DNA of 64,000 nt from NCBI GenBank assembly GCA_036557705.1, contig DATBHB010000004.1, positions 39,093 through 103,092 of the forward strand, in the 5' to 3' direction. Every line of letters begins with the position of its first letter. Positions within the stretch are counted from its first letter, which is position 1. The position numbers were made by a program, and so were the translations under genes. This DNA comes from VAZQ01 sp036557705. Its GTDB lineage: Bacteria > Pseudomonadota > Alphaproteobacteria > Rhizobiales > Xanthobacteraceae. Below, piece after piece: positions 16,086 to 25,343 of the stretch. The notes under the pieces were generated by a model. It worked only from the letters and a program-made list of their open reading frames with translations. It did not search any database and was not told the DNA's origin.

Positions 16086-16985
16086 TTAATCGCGGCGCTC
16101 ATCGCCCAAAATCTGTGCGGCCTGCCGCCGCTCCCGCACCAGACCTTCCTGGGCCACCGAGGCGACGAGCGTGCCGTCGCGGGCGAAGATGAGGCCGCGC
16201 GAGAAGCCGCGGGCGCCCGCCAGACTCGGACTGTCCTGAGCGTAGAGCAGCCAATCGTCGGCCCGGAACGGCCGGTGCAGCCACAAGGCGTGATCGAGGC
16301 TCGCGGCCATGATGCTCTTCTCGAACACGGTGCGTCCATGCGGGATCAGCGCCGAATCGAGGAGCGTCATGTCAGATGCGTAAGCGAGCACGCATTGATG
16401 AATGGCCGGCTCGTCGGGCAGCCGCCCGGTTGCCCGGATCCAGACGTGGAAGCGTCCGCCCTCGACGAGCTTGCCGAGATAGCGGGCGTATTCCACCGGC
16501 CGCAGTTCGATCGGCCGCTCGCGTTCGTAATAGTGGCGCACCGGCTCCGGCATGAGCGGCAGTATCCGCTCTTTGATCTCGGCCTCGCTGGGCAAATCCT
16601 CGGGAAGCGGCACATCGGGCATTTTGACCTGATGCGCCAATCCGCCTTCGTCGCGGTGGAACGAGACCGCCATGGCGAAAATCGCCTGCCCATGCTGAAT
16701 CGCGATGACCCGGCGGGTGGTGAAGCTCTTGCCGTCGCGGATGCGGTCGACATTGTAGACGATGGGGATTTTGGGATCCCCGGGCAAAAGAAAGTAGGCA
16801 TGGAGCGAATGCGGAGGCCGCCGCTCCACATCGACGGTACGGCAGGCCGCGACCAGCGCCTGCCCGACCACCTGGCCGCCGAACACGCGCTGCCAGGTCA
16901 CCTGCGGCGAGCGACCGCGAAATAAATTCACCTCGAGGGGCTCGAGATCGAGAATCGAGAGAAGTTCTTCAATAGCAGCGGACAT
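16086..16985 (-). CDS. tesB: Acyl-CoA thioesterase II
   Basis: This 299-residue double-hotdog protein has a typical TesB length. The N-terminal hotdog is marked by RVFGGQVVGQALVAACRTV and LHAYFLLPGDPKIPIVYNVDRIRDGKSFTTRRV. The C-terminal hotdog is marked by YASDMTLLDSALIPHG, SLDHALWLHRPFRADDWLLY and the catalytic Asp in SDMTLL. It hydrolyses medium- and long-chain acyl-CoAs in the cytosol. It is monocistronic and divergent from xerC across 247 bp, where I see only promoter-like sequence and no gene. Confidence 0.95.
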   Translation of the reverse strand: MSAAIEELLSILDLEPLEVNLFRGRSPQVTWQRVFGGQVVGQALVAACRTVDVERRPPHSLHAYFLLPGDPKIPIVYNVDRIRDGKSFTTRRVIAIQHGQAIFAMAVSFHRDEGGLAHQVKMPDVPLPEDLPSEAEIKERILPLMPEPVRHYYERERPIELRPVEYARYLGKLVEGGRFHVWIRATGRLPDEPAIHQCVLAYASDMTLLDSALIPHGRTVFEKSIMAASLDHALWLHRPFRADDWLLYAQDSPSLAGARGFSRGLIFARDGTLVASVAQEGLVRERRQAAQILGDERRD

Positions 16986-17232
16986 GCCGTTGGCCGTTGT
17001 TTACGATGCAGTGCCAAAGACGCTTGGCCTTGAACGCTTTAACCCCATGCTGGAGGGGGGTTCGTGGGCCCTTGGTCGTATTCTCTCTCGCTGATCCAAA
17101 TTGACCCCCCGGTCGTAGGGCGAGCCTTATCGGCGCTGGCTTTAAGGCCAAGGTTAACAAGCCATAAAGAACCAGGTGCAAGCATTGGACGCCGATAAGC
17201 AGACAAGCTTGCATAGCGATCGAGATGCAACG

Positions 17233-18195
17233 ATGCCGCAGGACCCAGCCGAAAACGATGTTCCATTCGCCGCCGAGGACGTGGCGGCCGAACTCGTGCG
17301 CTGGCGCTCCTACCTCTCTGCGGAGCGGCGGATGTCGGCCAAGACCGTGGAGTCCTATGCCCGCGACGTGCGCCAATTCCTCGCGTTCCTGGCGGAGCAT
17401 TTCGGCGGGCGCCTCACTCTGGCCTCGCTGGTGCGCGCTTCGCCGCGGGACGTGCGCGCCTTCATGGCGTCGCGTCGCGCCGGCGGCATAAGCGGGCGCT
17501 CGCTCATGCGCAACCTCGCCGGCGCGCGTTCCTTCGCAAAATTCATCGAGCGCAGCGGCAACGGCCGCCTCGCCGCGCTCGGTGCGGTGCGGGCGCCTAA
17601 AATCGCCAGGACTCTGCCGAAACCGCTGCCTGTCGCTGAGGCCAAACGCATCCCCGACACCGGCCTGCGGGCAGGCGAAGAGCGCGAACCATGGATTTTC
17701 ACCCGCGATGCGGCCGTGCTGGCGCTGCTTTACGGGTCGGGCCTGCGCATTTCCGAGGCGCTCGGGCTCAAGCGCAAGGATGCGCCGGAGCCCGGCAAGG
17801 CGGATGCGGTCACGGTGATCGGCAAGGGCGGCAAGACCCGCATGGTGCCGGTGCTCCCTTGCGTCGCGCAGCTTGTCGCCGAGTATTTGCAATTGTGCCC
17901 CTATCGGGTTGCCCCCGAGGGTCCGCTGTTCGTCGGCGCCAAAGGCGGGCCTTTGTCGCCGCGCATCATCCAGCTCGCGATGGCGCGGCTGCGCGGCGCG
18001 CTTGGGCTGCCGGATACGGCGACGCCGCATGCGCTGCGCCATTCCTTCGCCACGCATCTTCTCGCCCGCGGCGGCGATCTGCGCTCGATTCAGGAATTGC
18101 TCGGGCATGCCTCGCTCTCGACCACGCAGGTCTACACCAAGGTCGATGCCGATCGGCTGCTTGAAGTCTATCGCAACGCCCATCCACGGGCATGA
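17233..18195 (+). CDS. xerC: Tyrosine recombinase XerC
   Basis: I took ATG 17233 (320 residues); GTG 17176 in the same frame would add 19 residues without domain similarity. The N-terminal SAM-like core-binding domain (YLSAERRMSAKTVESYARDVRQFLAFL) precedes the catalytic domain. The active-site set is complete: Arg in GSGLRISEALGL, Lys in GKGGKTR, HALRHSFATHLL, LLGHASLSTTQ and the nucleophile Tyr in TQVYTKVD. With XerD it resolves chromosome dimers at dif, activated by FtsK (encoded at 9646 here). Confidence 0.93.
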   Translation: MPQDPAENDVPFAAEDVAAELVRWRSYLSAERRMSAKTVESYARDVRQFLAFLAEHFGGRLTLASLVRASPRDVRAFMASRRAGGISGRSLMRNLAGARSFAKFIERSGNGRLAALGAVRAPKIARTLPKPLPVAEAKRIPDTGLRAGEEREPWIFTRDAAVLALLYGSGLRISEALGLKRKDAPEPGKADAVTVIGKGGKTRMVPVLPCVAQLVAEYLQLCPYRVAPEGPLFVGAKGGPLSPRIIQLAMARLRGALGLPDTATPHALRHSFATHLLARGGDLRSIQELLGHASLSTTQVYTKVDADRLLEVYRNAHPRA

Positions 18196-18265
18196 GTGTG
18201 CCCCCTCTTGCGTTCGCCCGGCGCCTCGGTCAATCGTCGATCGGCCAAAGCGATGGAGGGCACTG

Positions 18266-18877
18266 ATGGGCGACCCACACGAGGAACTCGAGCACGCCGA
18301 GCATGCCCAGCATGCGGCGCATTCAAACAAAAGAATTGCACTGTTGATCGCCTGTCTGGCGCTTGGCCTCGCGATTTCGGAAATGCTGGGAAAAAGTGCT
18401 CAGACCAACGCGCTCACCGACAACATCAGAGCCTCCGACACCTGGGCATTTTTCCAGGCCAAGACCATTCGCCAGACGACGCTGCGCACGGCGGCCCAGG
18501 CAGTGGAATTGGCGCTTGCCGCAATAGAGGGTGAGCCGCAGAAGGTGGCCATGACCAAACAAATTGATGACTGGCAGAAGACCGTGGCGCGCTATGAGTC
18601 CGAGCCCGAAACCGATGAGGGCCGCAAGGAGCTCTCGCGGCGCGCCCAGGCAGCCGAGCACGACCGAGACCTCTCGTTGGCAAGATACCACCAGTACGAA
18701 TACGCATCCGCGGCCTATCAGATCGGCATCGTGCTCGCATCATCTGCCGTAATCACCGGCATTGTGGCGCTGGCCTATGGGGCCGGCGGACTAGGACTCA
18801 TCGGGATCGCGTTCACGATTCTCGGTGCTTTCGCTCCGAACGCGTTACACCTGCTGGGTGCCGGCGGCGCGCATTAG
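18266..18877 (+). CDS. DUF4337 membrane protein
   Basis: I chose ATG 18266 (203 residues) behind the good ribosome site GATGGAGGG; the longer frame from 17873 lies inside xerC. The His-rich start (EELEHAEHAQHAAHSNKR) precedes a membrane helix (~25-45). A long helical middle follows (Q/E-rich, likely coiled coil, ~60-140), and two C-terminal membrane helices surround GIVALAYGAGGLGLIG. This is the DUF4337 layout; the function is unknown. It ends 6 bp from the convergent lpdA gene. Confidence 0.8.
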   Translation: MGDPHEELEHAEHAQHAAHSNKRIALLIACLALGLAISEMLGKSAQTNALTDNIRASDTWAFFQAKTIRQTTLRTAAQAVELALAAIEGEPQKVAMTKQIDDWQKTVARYESEPETDEGRKELSRRAQAAEHDRDLSLARYHQYEYASAAYQIGIVLASSAVITGIVALAYGAGGLGLIGIAFTILGAFAPNALHLLGAGGAH

Positions 18878-18883
18878 GACTGC

Positions 18884-20290
18884 TCAAATATGAATCGCGC
18901 GCCTGGCCACGGCGAGGGCTGCTTCCTTGACGGCCTCGGTAAGCGTCGGATGTGCGTGGCAGGTCCGGGCGATATCTTCGGCGGCAGCGCCCAGTTCCAT
19001 GGCTACGGCGGCTTCCGCGATCATGTTGCCGGCATCGGGGCCCAGAATATGCAGGCCGAGCACACGATCGGTTCTGGCATCGGCAAGAACTTTCACGAAG
19101 CCTTCGGTTTCGAGATTGATCCGCGCGCGGCTGTTGGCGGTGAACGGAAATTTTCCGACATCGAATGCAATGCCGGCCTCCTTCAATTCATCTTCGGATT
19201 TGCCGACCGAAGCGACTTCCGGATAGGTGTAGATCACGTTCGGGATCACGTCGTAGTTCACATGTCCGGCCTGCCCGGCGAGGATTTCGGCGACCGCCAC
19301 ACCCTCGTCCTCGGCCTTGTGCGCGAGCATCGGCCCGGCAATGACGTCGCCGATCGCGTAGATACCGGGCACATTGGTGGCGAAGCCATGATCGACGACC
19401 ACGCGGCCACGGGCATCACGGGCAAGGCCGATCTGGTCGAGCCCGAGCCCTTGCGTGAACGGCACCCGCCCGACCGCAACCAGAATAATATCGGCATCGA
19501 TCGTTTCGCCCACGCCCCCTGAGGCGGGCTCGACCTTCGCCTTGAGCCGGTTGCCTGAAGCATCGACCGAGGCGACTTTCGACGACAGTTTGAACGTCAT
19601 TCCCTGCCGTTGCAGGATGCGCTGGAACTGCCGGCAGATTTCGCTGTCGATCCCCGGCAGAATTCGGTCGAGAAACTCGACAATCATCACTTCGGCGCCG
19701 AGCCGCCGCCACACCGAGCCAAGCTCAAGCCCAATGACGCCGGCGCCGACGACCAGCAGCCGCTCCGGAACCTTGTCGAGCACGAGCGCACCGGTCGAGG
19801 AGACGATGCGCTTCTCGTCGATGTCGATGCCCTTGAGGCGAGCGACGTCCGAGCCGGTGGCGATCACGAGCGCCTTGGTGTCGATCGTCTGCGCTCCATT
19901 CCGGCCTGTCACTTCCACCTTGCCGGGCGCGGCGATGCGGCCGAGGCCGTGAAAACTCTCGATCTTGTTCTTCCGAAACAGAAACGCGACGCCCTTGACG
20001 TTCGCCTCGACGCCCTCATCCTTGTATTTCATCATCGCCGGAAGATCGACCGCCGGCCTGCCCACGCCAATTCCCATGCGGCCGAACTTTTGTTTTGCCT
20101 CTTCGAGCCGCTCCGAGGCATGGAGCAGCGCCTTGGACGGAATGCACCCGACATTGAGGCAGGTGCCGCCGAAGGTGTTGTCCTTCTCGACCACGGCGAC
20201 CTTCATGCCGAGTTGCGCAGCGCGAATCGCGCAGACGTAACCGCCCGGTCCGGAGCCGATGACGATGAGGTCGAATGCGCTATTCGGCAT
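18884..20290 (-). CDS. lpdA: Dihydrolipoyl dehydrogenase (E3)
   Basis: This 468-residue flavoenzyme has the FAD-binding GSGPGGYVCAIRAAQLG, the redox disulfide Cys44/Cys49 in GGTCLNVGCIPSK, and a second Rossmann motif VVGAGVIGLELGSVW for NAD. The active-site region is HAHPTLTEAVKEAAL. E3 reoxidises the lipoyl groups of the 2-oxoglutarate and pyruvate dehydrogenase complexes with NAD+. It is the last gene of the TCA block and is separated from sucB by the DUF4160-DUF2442 pair. Confidence 0.97.
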   Translation of the reverse strand: MPNSAFDLIVIGSGPGGYVCAIRAAQLGMKVAVVEKDNTFGGTCLNVGCIPSKALLHASERLEEAKQKFGRMGIGVGRPAVDLPAMMKYKDEGVEANVKGVAFLFRKNKIESFHGLGRIAAPGKVEVTGRNGAQTIDTKALVIATGSDVARLKGIDIDEKRIVSSTGALVLDKVPERLLVVGAGVIGLELGSVWRRLGAEVMIVEFLDRILPGIDSEICRQFQRILQRQGMTFKLSSKVASVDASGNRLKAKVEPASGGVGETIDADIILVAVGRVPFTQGLGLDQIGLARDARGRVVVDHGFATNVPGIYAIGDVIAGPMLAHKAEDEGVAVAEILAGQAGHVNYDVIPNVIYTYPEVASVGKSEDELKEAGIAFDVGKFPFTANSRARINLETEGFVKVLADARTDRVLGLHILGPDAGNMIAEAAVAMELGAAAEDIARTCHAHPTLTEAVKEAALAVARRAIHI

Positions 20291-20296
20291 GTTAGG

Positions 20297-20587
20297 TCAA
20301 CCAGCAGCCTGATGTAGTTCGGCCTGCTTCTCCGCCCGTTCCCGGAGTGAGTCGGCGCTCAAGTCGATTTGGTACCCTTTGTCGTTAGTCCAGTAGATGA
20401 AGTGGCCATATTCACCAACCTTCACGGCCTCAAAATTAGATGACGTTTGGAGCCACGCAAAAATCTTTCCGCGCCCCAGCACTGGCCGAAGATCGACGAC
20501 GCCTTCGTAACCATCAGTCCACACAATCTTGAGGACACCATGGATAACAGGACTGACGGACACAATTCGAGGAAGCAGCTCGCTCAA
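20297..20587 (-). CDS. DUF2442 protein
   Basis: This 96-residue protein has the DUF2442 pattern: PRIVSVSPVIHGVLKIVWTDGYEGVVDLRPVL, FEAVKVGEYGHFIYW and the DLSADSLRERAEKQ tail. It overlaps the upstream DUF4160 gene by 4 bp, so the two are translationally coupled. DUF4160 and DUF2442 often occur together in bacterial genomes and have been proposed as toxin-antitoxin-like pairs. I know of no proven activity. It ends 6 bp upstream of the lpdA start. Confidence 0.85.
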   Translation of the reverse strand: MSELLPRIVSVSPVIHGVLKIVWTDGYEGVVDLRPVLGRGKIFAWLQTSSNFEAVKVGEYGHFIYWTNDKGYQIDLSADSLRERAEKQAELHQAAG

Positions 20588-20835
20588 TCGATCCTCCCTA
20601 TCTCCTCATTCGAAATCGCCGTCCTCCACGTGGCGAGCAGAATCTGCTGTCGTGGCGCCGCCCATCTGATTACTGCGCGGAGCTTATTCCGCGGGAGCTT
20701 TCCCTTCCATAATGACATTGTATCAATCCTTATTAGCGCTCGGTACTCTGCAAAAACAACGTGGAAATGCGGTGGAGGATGCTCATTGGGGAAGAAGTGA
20801 ATCTTCATGCCATCGATGATTGCAACGATCGGCAT
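20584..20835 (-). CDS. DUF4160 protein
   Basis: This 83-residue protein has the family core MPIVAIIDGMKIHFFPNEHPPPHFHVVFAEY, followed by the segment SLWKGKLPRNKLRAVIRWAAPRQQILLATWRTA. The HPPPHFHV motif is the DUF4160 hallmark. The gene lies 9 bp after the sucB stop and forms a two-gene unit with DUF2442. Its place between sucB and lpdA is unusual for genes outside the TCA pathway and suggests insertion of a small mobile module into the operon. Confidence 0.85.
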   Translation of the reverse strand: MPIVAIIDGMKIHFFPNEHPPPHFHVVFAEYRALIRIDTMSLWKGKLPRNKLRAVIRWAAPRQQILLATWRTAISNEEIGRID

Positions 20836-20844
20836 ACTCGATTA

Positions 20845-22146
20845 TCAAAGGTCCAGCACCAGTCGCGTCGGGTCATCGATCCCCTCCTTCACCCGCACCA
20901 GGAAGGTCACCGCCTCGCGGCCGTCGACGATCCGGTGGTCGTAGCTCAGCGCCAGATACATCATCGGCCGCGGCTCGACCTTGCCGGCCACCACCATTGG
21001 GCGCTCCTGGATCTTGTGCATGCCGAGAATGCCGGACTGCGGCGCGTTGAGAATCGGGGTGGACATCAGCGAGCCATAGACGCCGCCGTTGCTGATCGTG
21101 AAGGTGCCGCCCTGAAGCTCCTCAAGCTTGAGCGTGCCGTCGCGTGCGCGGCGGCCAAGATCGGCGATCTTCTTTTCGATTTCGGCAAGCGACATCGCGT
21201 CGGCATCGCGCAGCACCGGTACTACCAGGCCCTTGTCGGTGCCGACGGCGACGCCGATGTGGTAGTAATTCTTGTAGACGATATGGGGGCCGTCGATCTC
21301 GGCATTGACCGCTGGTATTTCTTTTAGCGCCTGCACGCAGGCGCGCACGAAAAACCCCATGAAGCCGAGGCGCACGCCGTGCTTCTTCTCGAACAGATCG
21401 CGGTATTGGCTGCGCAGATGCATGACCGCGCTCATGTCGACCTCGTTGAAGGTCGTAAGCATCGCTGCGGTGTTCTGCGCCTCCTTGAGCCGCCGCGCGA
21501 TGGTGGCGCGCAGCCGCGTCATGCGCACGCGCTCTTCGCGCGCGGCATCGTCGGGAGGCGAAGGTGCGCGCGCCTGCACGGCGGCAGGCTGCGCTATCGG
21601 CGTCGGTGCGGCGGCCGCGCGCTCGATTGCGGCCAGCATGTCGCCCTTGGTGACGCGCCCGTTCTTGCCCGAACCGGCAACGCTCGCCGCATCGATCCCG
21701 CTTTCGGCCGCAAGCTTGCGCACCGAGGGCGCCAGCGGCCTGTCGGAGCCCGCCGAGGGAGGAGGCGGGGCTTGGACCGGCTTGGATTCCACGCGAGGCT
21801 GAGGTTGTTCCGGACCGGCGCCGATCGGCCTCGCTGTCGTGTTTTTTTCCTCGGGCCGCCCGGTCGGGCTTGGCGCTGCCTTGGCAGCGCTCGCGCCGGC
21901 GCCGGCGCCGTCCTGGATTTTCCCGAGCAGCGCTCCAACCGCGACCGTATCGCCGTCCTTAGCGGCAATCTCTGCGAGCACCCCCGCGGCCGGCGCCGGC
22001 ACTTCGAGCGTTACCTTGTCGGTCTCGATCTCGACCAGCGGCTCATCGACCGCGACCGGATCACCCGGTTTCTTGAACCATTTGCTGACGGTCGCTTCGG
22101 TCACCGATTCGCCAAGCGTGGGGACGCGGATCTCGGTCATGGGCAA
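20845..22146 (-). CDS. sucB: Dihydrolipoyllysine succinyltransferase (E2 of 2-oxoglutarate dehydrogenase)
   Basis: This 433-residue protein has an N-terminal lipoyl domain with the lipoylation Lys44 in EIETDKVTLEV. A Pro/Ala-rich linker follows, then the E3-binding domain (LAPSVRKLAAESGIDAASVAGSGKNGRVTKGDMLAA, ~130-165) and the catalytic acyltransferase domain. The latter ends with the CoA-site motif YDHRIVDGREAVTFLV. It transfers succinyl groups to CoA in the 2-oxoglutarate dehydrogenase complex. It is separated from sucA by a heptad-type hairpin (22150-22256) rather than the usual short spacer. Confidence 0.97.
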   Translation of the reverse strand: MPMTEIRVPTLGESVTEATVSKWFKKPGDPVAVDEPLVEIETDKVTLEVPAPAAGVLAEIAAKDGDTVAVGALLGKIQDGAGAGASAAKAAPSPTGRPEEKNTTARPIGAGPEQPQPRVESKPVQAPPPPSAGSDRPLAPSVRKLAAESGIDAASVAGSGKNGRVTKGDMLAAIERAAAAPTPIAQPAAVQARAPSPPDDAAREERVRMTRLRATIARRLKEAQNTAAMLTTFNEVDMSAVMHLRSQYRDLFEKKHGVRLGFMGFFVRACVQALKEIPAVNAEIDGPHIVYKNYYHIGVAVGTDKGLVVPVLRDADAMSLAEIEKKIADLGRRARDGTLKLEELQGGTFTISNGGVYGSLMSTPILNAPQSGILGMHKIQERPMVVAGKVEPRPMMYLALSYDHRIVDGREAVTFLVRVKEGIDDPTRLVLDL

Positions 22147-22149
22147 GCT

Positions 22150-22256
22150 CAGAGGTCAGAGGACAGAGGACAGAGGACAGATAAAAGCAGATCCTCGCGG
22201 CGGCGCCTGCTCCGTTCTGTGTCCTCTGTCATCTGTCGTCCGTCCTCTGTTATCCG
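22150..22256. repeat. Heptad-array hairpin, copy A (sucA/sucB junction)
   Basis: The left arm starts at 22150 with four CAGAGG(T/A) heptads in exact 7-bp phase, then CAGATAA. The right arm, read on the minus strand from 22256, is CGGATAA, CAGAGGA, CGGACGA, CAGATGA, CAGAGGA. The arms can pair as an imperfect stem around a ~40-base centre. The sucA stop codon (22250-22252) lies inside the right arm. Related copies occur at 28940, 36817 and 56113. It may tune or terminate transcription within the suc operon. Confidence 0.8.
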
Positions 22257-25207
22257 AGCGCCTGATCGAGCAGTGCCTTGAGCTGTTCGAAGTGCTTTGA
22301 GATTTGGCCGACTGCCGTCGAAGCGGAAGGCGAGCGGCCCGCGTATTTCAACTTTTTGCTGCCCGCCCCGATCTGCTCCAGCACCCATTGCAGATAGGGA
22401 TCGATGAAATGATAAGCGCCCATGTTGCGCGGTTCTTCCTGGCACCACACGAACTCGGCTTTCTTGAACCGGCCGAGTTCATGGACCAAGGCCTTCAGCG
22501 GTACCGGATAGAGCTGCTCCAGGCGCAGGAGATAAATATCCTCGATGCCGCGCTTCTCCCGTTCCTCGTAGAGGTCGTAATAGACCTTTCCGGAGCACAT
22601 CACCACGCGCCTGATATCGGTGTCGGCGACCAGTCTGATTTTCGGGTCGGGCAGCATTTGCGCGTCGTCCCAGAGCAGCCGATGGAACGTGGCGCCGGCG
22701 GCCATCTGGTCGAGACGCGATACCGCGCGTCTGTGGCGCAGCAGCGACTTGGGCGTCATCAGGATCAGCGGCTTCCTGATGTCGCGCTTGAGCTGCCGGC
22801 GCAGAATATGAAAGTAATTCGCCGGCGTCGTGCAGTTGGCGACCTGCATGTTGTCTTCGGCACACATCTGGAGGTAGCGTTCGAGCCGCGCCGACGAGTG
22901 CTCCGGTCCCTGCCCTTCGTAGCCGTGCGGCAGCAGGCACACGAGACCCGACATGCGCAGCCATTTGCGCTCGCCGCAGGAGATGAACTGGTCGATCACG
23001 ACCTGGGCGCCGTTGGCGAAATCCCCGAACTGCGCCTCCCAAAGCGTGAGCGCATTCGGCTCTGCCAGCGAATAGCCGTACTCGAAACCAAGCACCGCCT
23101 CCTCGGACAGCATCGAATTGACCACTTCAAAGCGCGCTTGTCTTTCGGCGATGTGGTTGAACGGAACGTAACGGCTCTCATCCTCCTGGTCGATGAGCAC
23201 CGAGTGACGCTGCGAGAACGTGCCGCGTTCGGTGTCCTGGCCCGAGAGCCGGACCCGGTGCCCTTCGAGCAGAAGCGAGCAGAAGGCGAGCGCTTCCGCG
23301 GTCGCCCAGTCGATGCCCTCGCCGGTTTCGATCGCGTTGCGTCGGTGATCGAGGAAGCGCTGCAGCGTCCGATGCAGGTGGAAGCCGGCGGGCACCGCTG
23401 TGATCTTAGCGCCGATCTCCCGTAGAGTTTGAGGGGCAACACCGGTATTACCGGTGCGCGGATCGTCGGGATCGCGCGAAACCTTGATGTCAGCCCAGCG
23501 GCCGTCGAGCCAGTCGGCCTTGTTGGCCTTGTAACCCTGGCTTGCCTCCAGTTCGGCATCGAGGCGGGCGCGCCAATCGGCCCTCATCTTGGCGACCTCA
23601 GCGTCGCTAACGAGGCCTTCGCCGGCGAGCTTATTGGCATAGATGTCGAGAGTCGTCGGATGCGTACGAATGGCCTTGTACATCAGCGGCTGCGTGAACG
23701 ACGGCTCGTCGCCTTCGTTGTGGCCGAAGCGCCGATAGCAGAACATGTCGATGACGACCGGTTTCTGAAATTTCTGCCGGAATTCGGTCGCGATTTTCGC
23801 GGCGAAAACCACAGCTTCCGGATCGTCGCCGTTGGCATGGAAGATCGGCGCCTCGATCATTTTGGCGACATCGGAAGGATACGGGGAAGAGCGCGAATAG
23901 CGCGGATAGGTCGTGAAGCCGATCTGATTGTTGACGATGAAATGCACGGAGCCGCCGGTGCGGTGGCCGCGCAGGCCCGAGAGCCCGAAACATTCGGCCA
24001 CGACGCCCTGCCCGGCAAAGGCCGCATCGCCGGAAATAATCAAAGGCATCACCATTTCGCGGTGCTCCGGGGTAGCGCCGTACTGGTCCTGCTTGGCGCG
24101 AACCTTGCCGAGCACCACCGGATCGACGATTTCGAGATGCGATGGATTGGCCGTCAGCGAGAGGTGCACCCGGTTGCCGTCGAACTCCCGGTCCGATGAC
24201 GCGCCGAGATGATATTTGACGTCGCCGGAACCTTCGACCTCCTCGGTGGTCGCCGAGCCGCCCTTGAACTCGTGGAAGATGACGTGGTGCGGTTTGCCCA
24301 TCACCTGCGCCAACACGTTGAGGCGGCCGCGATGCGACATGCCGAGCACAATTTCTTTGACGCCGAGGGCGCCGCCGCGCTTGATGATCTGTTCGAGCGC
24401 CGGGATCATCGATTCGCCGCCGTCGAGGCCGAACCGCTTGGTACCGGTGAATTTGAGATCGCAGAATTTCTCGAATCCTTCCGCCTGAACGAGCTTGGCG
24501 AGAATTGCGCGTTTGCCCTCGGGCGTGAAGCTGATCTCCTTGTCGGGTCCCTCGATGCGCTCCTGAATCCAGCTCTTCTGCGCGCCATCGGAGATATGGA
24601 GGAACTCGACGCCCAGAGTCTGGCAATAGGTCCGCTGGAGAATTTCAAGGATTTGACGCAGCGATCCGAATTGCAGCCCGAGCACCCTGTCGAGAAAAAT
24701 TTGCCGATCCATGTCGGCATCGGTGAACCCGTAGAAGCGCGGATCGAGGTCCGCTTCAGGCTGGGGCCGCTCCAGCCCGAGCGGATCGAGACGGGCATGG
24801 AAGTGACCGCGCGCCCGATAGGCGCGGATCAGCATCAGCGCGCGAATGGAATCGCGGGTCGCCTGCTGCACGTGGGCGTCGCTCAACTCGGCTCCGGCGG
24901 CCTGCGCCTTGGCCTTGAGCTTATCGGCGAGGGTGCCCTCCACATCGCGCCAATCGGCGTCGAGCGCCGCCGTAAGCTCGTTGCGGGCCGGTTGCGGCCA
25001 ATCGCTTCTTCGCCACGACGGTCCGCGCGCGGATCGAACGACCTGCGCGGGGTCCTCCCTCAGGCTCTGGAAGAATTCCCGCCATTCGGCATCAACGGCT
25101 TGCGGGTCGGCCTCGTAGCGCGCATAGAGATCCTCGATAAAGGGCGCGTTCGCCCCATAGAGGAATGAGGTACGGGCTAAGGCAGCGTTGGCGTCCTGGC
25201 GGGACAT
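22250..25207 (-). CDS. sucA: 2-oxoglutarate dehydrogenase E1
   Basis: I chose ATG 25207 (985 residues), which has GGAG seven bases upstream; the ATG at 25225 is also in frame. The family start SFLYGANAPFIEDLYARYEADP is present. Thiamine diphosphate-binding motifs follow: GMSHRGRLNVLAQVMGKP, the GDAAFAGQGVVAECF block and the NNQIGFT loop. The transketolase-like Pyr domain shows EYGYSLAEPNALTLWEAQFGDFANGAQ. E1 decarboxylates 2-oxoglutarate and succinylates the lipoyl arm of SucB. It lies in the block mdh-sucCD-sucAB. Confidence 0.97.
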   Translation of the reverse strand: MSRQDANAALARTSFLYGANAPFIEDLYARYEADPQAVDAEWREFFQSLREDPAQVVRSARGPSWRRSDWPQPARNELTAALDADWRDVEGTLADKLKAKAQAAGAELSDAHVQQATRDSIRALMLIRAYRARGHFHARLDPLGLERPQPEADLDPRFYGFTDADMDRQIFLDRVLGLQFGSLRQILEILQRTYCQTLGVEFLHISDGAQKSWIQERIEGPDKEISFTPEGKRAILAKLVQAEGFEKFCDLKFTGTKRFGLDGGESMIPALEQIIKRGGALGVKEIVLGMSHRGRLNVLAQVMGKPHHVIFHEFKGGSATTEEVEGSGDVKYHLGASSDREFDGNRVHLSLTANPSHLEIVDPVVLGKVRAKQDQYGATPEHREMVMPLIISGDAAFAGQGVVAECFGLSGLRGHRTGGSVHFIVNNQIGFTTYPRYSRSSPYPSDVAKMIEAPIFHANGDDPEAVVFAAKIATEFRQKFQKPVVIDMFCYRRFGHNEGDEPSFTQPLMYKAIRTHPTTLDIYANKLAGEGLVSDAEVAKMRADWRARLDAELEASQGYKANKADWLDGRWADIKVSRDPDDPRTGNTGVAPQTLREIGAKITAVPAGFHLHRTLQRFLDHRRNAIETGEGIDWATAEALAFCSLLLEGHRVRLSGQDTERGTFSQRHSVLIDQEDESRYVPFNHIAERQARFEVVNSMLSEEAVLGFEYGYSLAEPNALTLWEAQFGDFANGAQVVIDQFISCGERKWLRMSGLVCLLPHGYEGQGPEHSSARLERYLQMCAEDNMQVANCTTPANYFHILRRQLKRDIRKPLILMTPKSLLRHRRAVSRLDQMAAGATFHRLLWDDAQMLPDPKIRLVADTDIRRVVMCSGKVYYDLYEEREKRGIEDIYLLRLEQLYPVPLKALVHELGRFKKAEFVWCQEEPRNMGAYHFIDPYLQWVLEQIGAGSKKLKYAGRSPSASTAVGQISKHFEQLKALLDQALG

Positions 25208-25343
25208 GCGCGTCTCCAGTCGCATCAGGTTTTAACGAATCAACGACTCGCGGAACCCGGCGTGGCGACCCTAGCCAGGATGTATGTGCGGTGTTGCGAC
25301 TGCACAAACGGGAAGCGTGAAACCGGGCCTTGCTTTCCGACTC

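Noticed and set aside
17176..17232. GTG 17176 as the xerC start
   Set aside because: The 19 added residues have no similarity to the XerC N-terminus, and ATG 17233 lies right before the recombinase domain.
22150..22256. The heptad arrays considered as a CRISPR array
   Set aside because: The unit is only 7 bp, there are no spacers of constant length, and the arms are complementary to each other; no cas genes occur in the window.
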